From assembly GCA_019246375.1 (NCBI GenBank), contig JAFAQO010000565.1, positions 1-6,997 on the forward strand: a stretch of 6,997 nucleotides of DNA, read 5' to 3'. The notes beneath the pieces are model-generated. The model did no database searches. It was not told the DNA's origin and was given only the letters and a program-made list of their open reading frames with translations. The DNA comes from Mycobacterium sp. (GTDB lineage: Bacteria; Actinomycetota; Actinomycetes; Mycobacteriales; Mycobacteriaceae). Made by a program: the position numbers and the translations under genes. Shown one piece after another: positions 5,863 through 6,997 of the stretch. Within the stretch, counting starts at the first letter, position 1; every line of letters starts with the position of its first letter.

Positions 5863-6997
5863 GTGCTGTTAGGTCACGACCTCACTCGCTTTGCGAAATC
5901 ATACGATGGGCTGACCCTGGCTGGTCTGGCCCTATATTCCGGTGCTGGCGTGTTGCTGCCGCTGGCACTGTACAAGTGGGTGCTGCGATCCCCCTGGTGG
6001 CTGGCCATCGCCGCGGTTTGCGCCGCTCAGTGTGTCGTGCTGGGAGCCGGGCATGTTCGCCTGTGGCGACGCGGTAGACGTCGGCAAGCGGTCATGCTCG
6101 TTTGTATTGGTAACTGGGCCACCTTTTTGTTCGCTACGTTCGTCCTGCCGGACCTGTTGCCGGTTTACGTGCTCGCGGCCTTGCTGCCCGTCGTTATCGC
6201 CGCCGGGCCCTACGGGGGCTGGCTGCCCGGGGCGACGTTCGCCCTGATTACCGCCGGCTACGCCGTCTGCGTGTTGGCTCTGGCTGCGTTAGCGCGGTTC
6301 CAGAATATTTCACACCTGAGCGCGCATATGCCGCGCTGGATCACGAGCGCGTTGTTGATCCCACTTGTGGTGTTGATGGCCTTTTTCGTCGTGGTGATTG
6401 TGTGGAACAACGCCGCGAAGCTGCGGACGTCGCGTGCCCGGCTGGTCACCGTCGCCGACGAGGAACGGCGCCGCCTCGAACGTGACCTGCATGACGGCGC
6501 CCAACAACAGCTTGTCGCGCTCGCGGTGCTCATCCAACTCGCCCGCCGCACCGAAAACGGCCGATCGGAGCCGCTGCTCACCGAGGCCACCGGGCTGTTG
6601 GAGACCGCGATCGCCGAGATCCGCCGACTCGCCCACGGTATCTACCCGCCGCTGCTGGTCGGCGGCGGCCTGAACGAAGCCCTGCCGGCGGTCGCCGCGC
6701 ACGCCCCGATCCCCGTGCAGCTCGACCTGCACGGCCTGCACCGCTACCCGGCCCCGGTCGAGGCCGCCCTGTATTTCTGCTGCAGCGAGGCGCTGCAGAA
6801 CGCCGCCAAACACGGCGGCCCGGACACCACTGTGACGATCACCGCCCATGCCGACGAACGGATGCTTACCCTCACGATCAGCGACACCGGCCGCGGATTC
6901 GACCCTGCCATCACGGGCACCGGTCTGACCAATATGAGCGACCGCCTGGCTGCCATCGGCGGACAGCTCGTTATCGACAGCGCACCCGGACGCGGCA
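5863..6997 (+). CDS. Multi-pass membrane sensor histidine kinase, HisKA_3/NarX type (3' partial)
   Basis: The frame is open from after a stop at 5809 to the window end, giving 378 residues from GTG 5863, which lies 10 bases after the receiver stop with a weak AAGG at 5851-5854. About five or six hydrophobic spans cover residues 16-37, 45-63, 76-95, 99-114, 121-143 and 160-181, with short loops and no large extracytoplasmic domain. The dimerisation/phosphotransfer helix follows, with phospho-acceptor H210 in E200-E-R-R-R-L-E-R-D-L-H-D-G. The ATPase domain shows the N box at E309-A-L-Q-N313-A-A-K-H, the G1 box D341-T-G-R-G-F-D and the G2 region G352-T-G-L-T-N-M. The C-terminal strand G366-G-Q-L-V-I-D is present; only the last few residues lie outside. 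The kinase itself looks intact although the adjacent receiver is broken. Stimulus is unknown; it probably senses through its membrane part. Confidence 0.9.
   Translation, partial: MLLGHDLTRFAKSYDGLTLAGLALYSGAGVLLPLALYKWVLRSPWWLAIAAVCAAQCVVLGAGHVRLWRRGRRRQAVMLVCIGNWATFLFATFVLPDLLPVYVLAALLPVVIAAGPYGGWLPGATFALITAGYAVCVLALAALARFQNISHLSAHMPRWITSALLIPLVVLMAFFVVVIVWNNAAKLRTSRARLVTVADEERRRLERDLHDGAQQQLVALAVLIQLARRTENGRSEPLLTEATGLLETAIAEIRRLAHGIYPPLLVGGGLNEALPAVAAHAPIPVQLDLHGLHRYPAPVEAALYFCCSEALQNAAKHGGPDTTVTITAHADERMLTLTISDTGRGFDPAITGTGLTNMSDRLAAIGGQLVIDSAPGRG

Noticed and set aside
5942..6247. Plus-strand Cys-rich 101-codon ORF
   Set aside because: It is an out-of-frame reading of the kinase membrane region; the cysteines come from the frame, not from a metal-binding motif.
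6310..6849. Minus-strand 179-codon ORF within the kinase
   Set aside because: It is antisense to the HisKA_3 and ATPase domains, Gly/Arg-rich, with no domain.

Overview
The window looks like an accessory stretch of a mycobacterial chromosome. The sequence is GC-rich. It carries a close relative of GarA, the FHA regulator of Mycobacterium and related Actinobacteria, together with a LipD-type beta-lactamase-fold esterase and an Rv1920-like acyltransferase. The species cannot be fixed from the sequence alone.

Layout, left to right. (1) Positions 1-143 are the 3' end of an IS110-family transposase. Just after it lies the C-terminal stump of a TetR-type regulator (282-452). (2) A complete serine beta-lactamase-fold esterase (558-1766, +) converges on a lysophospholipid-type acyltransferase (1828-2565, -). 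The natural 5' end of the acyltransferase appears to reach 2639 but is cut off by a one-base shift near 2602-2607. (3) Positions 2640-3264 hold no gene I can defend. (4) A GarA paralogue (3265-3714, -) is divergent from a small charged helical protein (4081-4329, +). (5) Positions 4330-5108 hold only weak or very small ORFs, the best being a 55-residue ORF at 4790-4957. (6) A frameshifted DUF5681-like gene lies at 5109-5341 (-). (7) A two-component pair closes the window. It consists of a stand-alone response-regulator receiver broken by two mutually compensating frameshifts (5526-5852, +) and an apparently intact multi-pass HisKA_3 histidine kinase (5863 to beyond the window end, +).

Two themes stand out. 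One is erosion: an IS-associated truncated regulator, three genes with frame breaks that can be repaired by eye, and long stretches without coding. The other is signalling: a GarA-like phosphoprotein keeping both the double-threonine phosphorylation motif and the FHA phosphothreonine-binding residues, and a sensor kinase that seems to have lost its adjacent receiver. The TetR stump probably once regulated the esterase downstream. No CRISPR array, tRNA, rRNA or clearly new multi-gene system was found.
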